Shown here: positions 62,796 through 64,000 of the stretch, in pieces | Layout: every line of letters starts with the position of its first letter | Position numbering within the stretch: the stretch's first letter is position 1 | From: Cristatella mucedo | Taxonomy: Eukaryota > Bryozoa > Phylactolaemata > Cristatellidae | DNA length: 64,000 nucleotides | Reading direction: 5' to 3' | Assembly (NCBI GenBank): GCA_009760855.2 | Contig: WPIO01000218.1 | Location: forward strand, 124,001-188,000 | Position numbers and translations under genes: made by a program | Notes under the pieces: generated by a model | The model's database searches: none | The model's input: only the letters and a program-made list of their open reading frames with translations | Told to the model about the DNA's origin: nothing

Positions 62796-64000
62796 GCTGC
62801 ACCCGAATCCTGGCTGCACCTCATTTCTCCCCGCGCTAAAGAGCGGCCTCGGGCGACTCCTAGCGTGGTGTGGACCTTTACTTGATTTCTCCGTAATACC
62901 TTCGGGTATTCCGCTGCTATCTTCGCTGTGACTATTTATGAGCTGTCCTCGGATATGCTACGCAAAACAGGACCTGCTTAGCATAAGATGCGATGTCGCC
63001 ATTAGTCGATACCTACCGGCGGGCCTTCTCCTGTGGGTCAGCAAGAACCTACCTGCATCCTGCGTTCGCCCCATCAACAGCTCAGCTATCAAACCTACGA
63101 CTCGTAAGTTTAAAGCACTAAATAGTACTTGTTGCGGTAGTAGCTCACCCGCTGTAACCCAGCACGTTGTGAAACGTCTTCCCACGGCCGTTACCAAAGT
63201 CCAATTCAAATTCGAAGAGCCAGCGTCCGCCGGGCCGGACGCAAACGGTAGAGAATACGAGTCACTTCATCGCCGTCGCCCAGTTGTTGAACAGCCTCTT
63301 GAATTCCGCCTACTAAATGTCCGCTCGCTAAAAACCAGGGGGTTACTTATCCGCGATCAGGTGGTCCAGGAGAAGCTAGATGCATTTCTGCTTACCGAAA
63401 CCTGGATGACGCGTTGTTCCAGTAGCTTTATTTCCGAGACCACCCCACCCGGGTTCTCATTCTATCAGTCCATGCGTTCTGACAAGGTTGGGGGCGGGGT
63501 TGCAATTGTTGTTCGCGAATCGCTTGGCTATAAAATGTGCAGTTTCTCGCATGGGTCATCGTTTGAATCGATTGCTATCAGGTCTTCAGCAAAGACAATG
63601 CTTTTGACTGTTGTGATATTCCGGCCTCCTTCTGGCTGTCTAAACTTGTTTATAGAGGAGTTTTCAGAGTTCCTTGCTAAAATATTTGTGTGTGACAGGC
63701 CGCTACTGATTGTAGGAGGCTTCAATATTCACGTTGACAACCCTAGCAACAGCCAGGTCCGCTCATTTCTTGACTGTCTGGAGAATCTTGGTTTGGCCCA
63801 ACACGTTAATCATAGCACCCACGTCGGTGGGCACATTCTAGATCTCGTGATCACTAAGGATGTCCTCCCCACTGACTTTGTGGTGTGCCCACTGACCCTC
63901 TCAGATCATTGCTCGGTTTCGCTTACTGTTCCTGCTCCCTCGTACGTGCAGGGTAATGTCGAATTTGCCAAACGACGTAACTTACAAAGCATTGACTTGG
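62796..64000 (+). mobile_element. LINE C 5' end with open endonuclease ORF running off the window
   Basis: A third non-LTR family. The 5' UTR-like part starts after 62,795, and an ORF opens at ATG 62,938 (MSCPRICYAKQDLL) and stays open to the window end (354 codons). The EN domain starts about residue 122: LLNVRSLKTRG, LLTETWMTR (Glu), FRPPSGC, LLIVGGFNIHVDN (GDFN altered to GGFN, so a metal-binding Asp is lost) and LSDHCSVSL (terminal Asp-His). RT would follow outside. No stop or frameshift seen, so it is younger or better preserved than LINE A and B here, despite the Asp change. Confidence 0.85.

Overview
This window is eukaryotic, almost certainly an invertebrate metazoan genome. Evidence: APE-type non-LTR retrotransposons (LINEs) with ATT-rich 3' tails, tRNA-derived SINEs with A/B boxes, a Ty3/gypsy-like LTR element, MITEs, and decayed Polinton/Maverick (adintovirus-like) modules. 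There is no operon structure. The species cannot be named from this sequence. No intact conventional host gene was found; the best host-like candidate is a degraded rhodopsin-family GPCR end, present twice.

Layout. (1) 1-6.5 kb: a LINE A endonuclease ORF, then Polinton fragment 1 (fibre-like protein, zinc protein, frameshifted integrase, membrane/coiled-coil protein, unknown gene, terminal repeat). (2) About 8.1-18.2 kb and 33.1-42.7 kb: the two arms of a very large imperfect inverted duplication (about 10 kb per arm, spacer about 15 kb). Each arm carries a LINE A 3' half, a degenerate tandem array built on a 10-bp-periodic GGCAAT motif, a membrane-protein-like ORF, promoter-like sequence, LINE B fragments, a GPCR relic and SINEs. 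(3) 18.2-33.1 kb: the spacer, a patchwork of LINE and SINE relics, a perfect 319-bp tandem duplication, a CACTA-like terminal-inverted-repeat element, a foldback hairpin and a GC-rich CGG-repeat tract. (4) 42.7-50.4 kb: Polinton module 2 (packaging ATPase, adenain-like protease, zinc-ribbon protein, phospholipase-A2-like capsid protein, small virion-type proteins, an HNH-AP2 endonuclease, and the N-terminal/exonuclease half of a protein-primed DNA polymerase B), cut by LINEs and ending in a terminal repeat that contains a MITE. (5) 52.1-58.3 kb: one LINE A copy hosting a solo LTR, a truncated gag-pol provirus, a MITE and a LINE B. (6) 58.3-61.5 kb: Polinton module 3 (membrane structural protein, two fibre-like genes, polymerase palm region). 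(7) 61.5-64 kb: a LINE A endonuclease fragment, then an open LINE C ORF that runs off the window.

How the parts work together. The Polinton genes together encode replication (PolB), integration (integrase), packaging (ATPase) and virion maturation/structure, but every one recognised is frameshifted, interrupted or partial, so these are fossils. No major capsid (hexon) or penton gene was recognised. LINE A is the most abundant repeat, and its 3' tail is shared by a tRNA-type SINE, which suggests SINE mobilisation by LINE A. Left-arm-only insertions of a LINE B and of a SINE, at sites empty in the right arm, show transposition after the inverted duplication. Names LINE A, B and C and SINE 1 and 2 are local labels.
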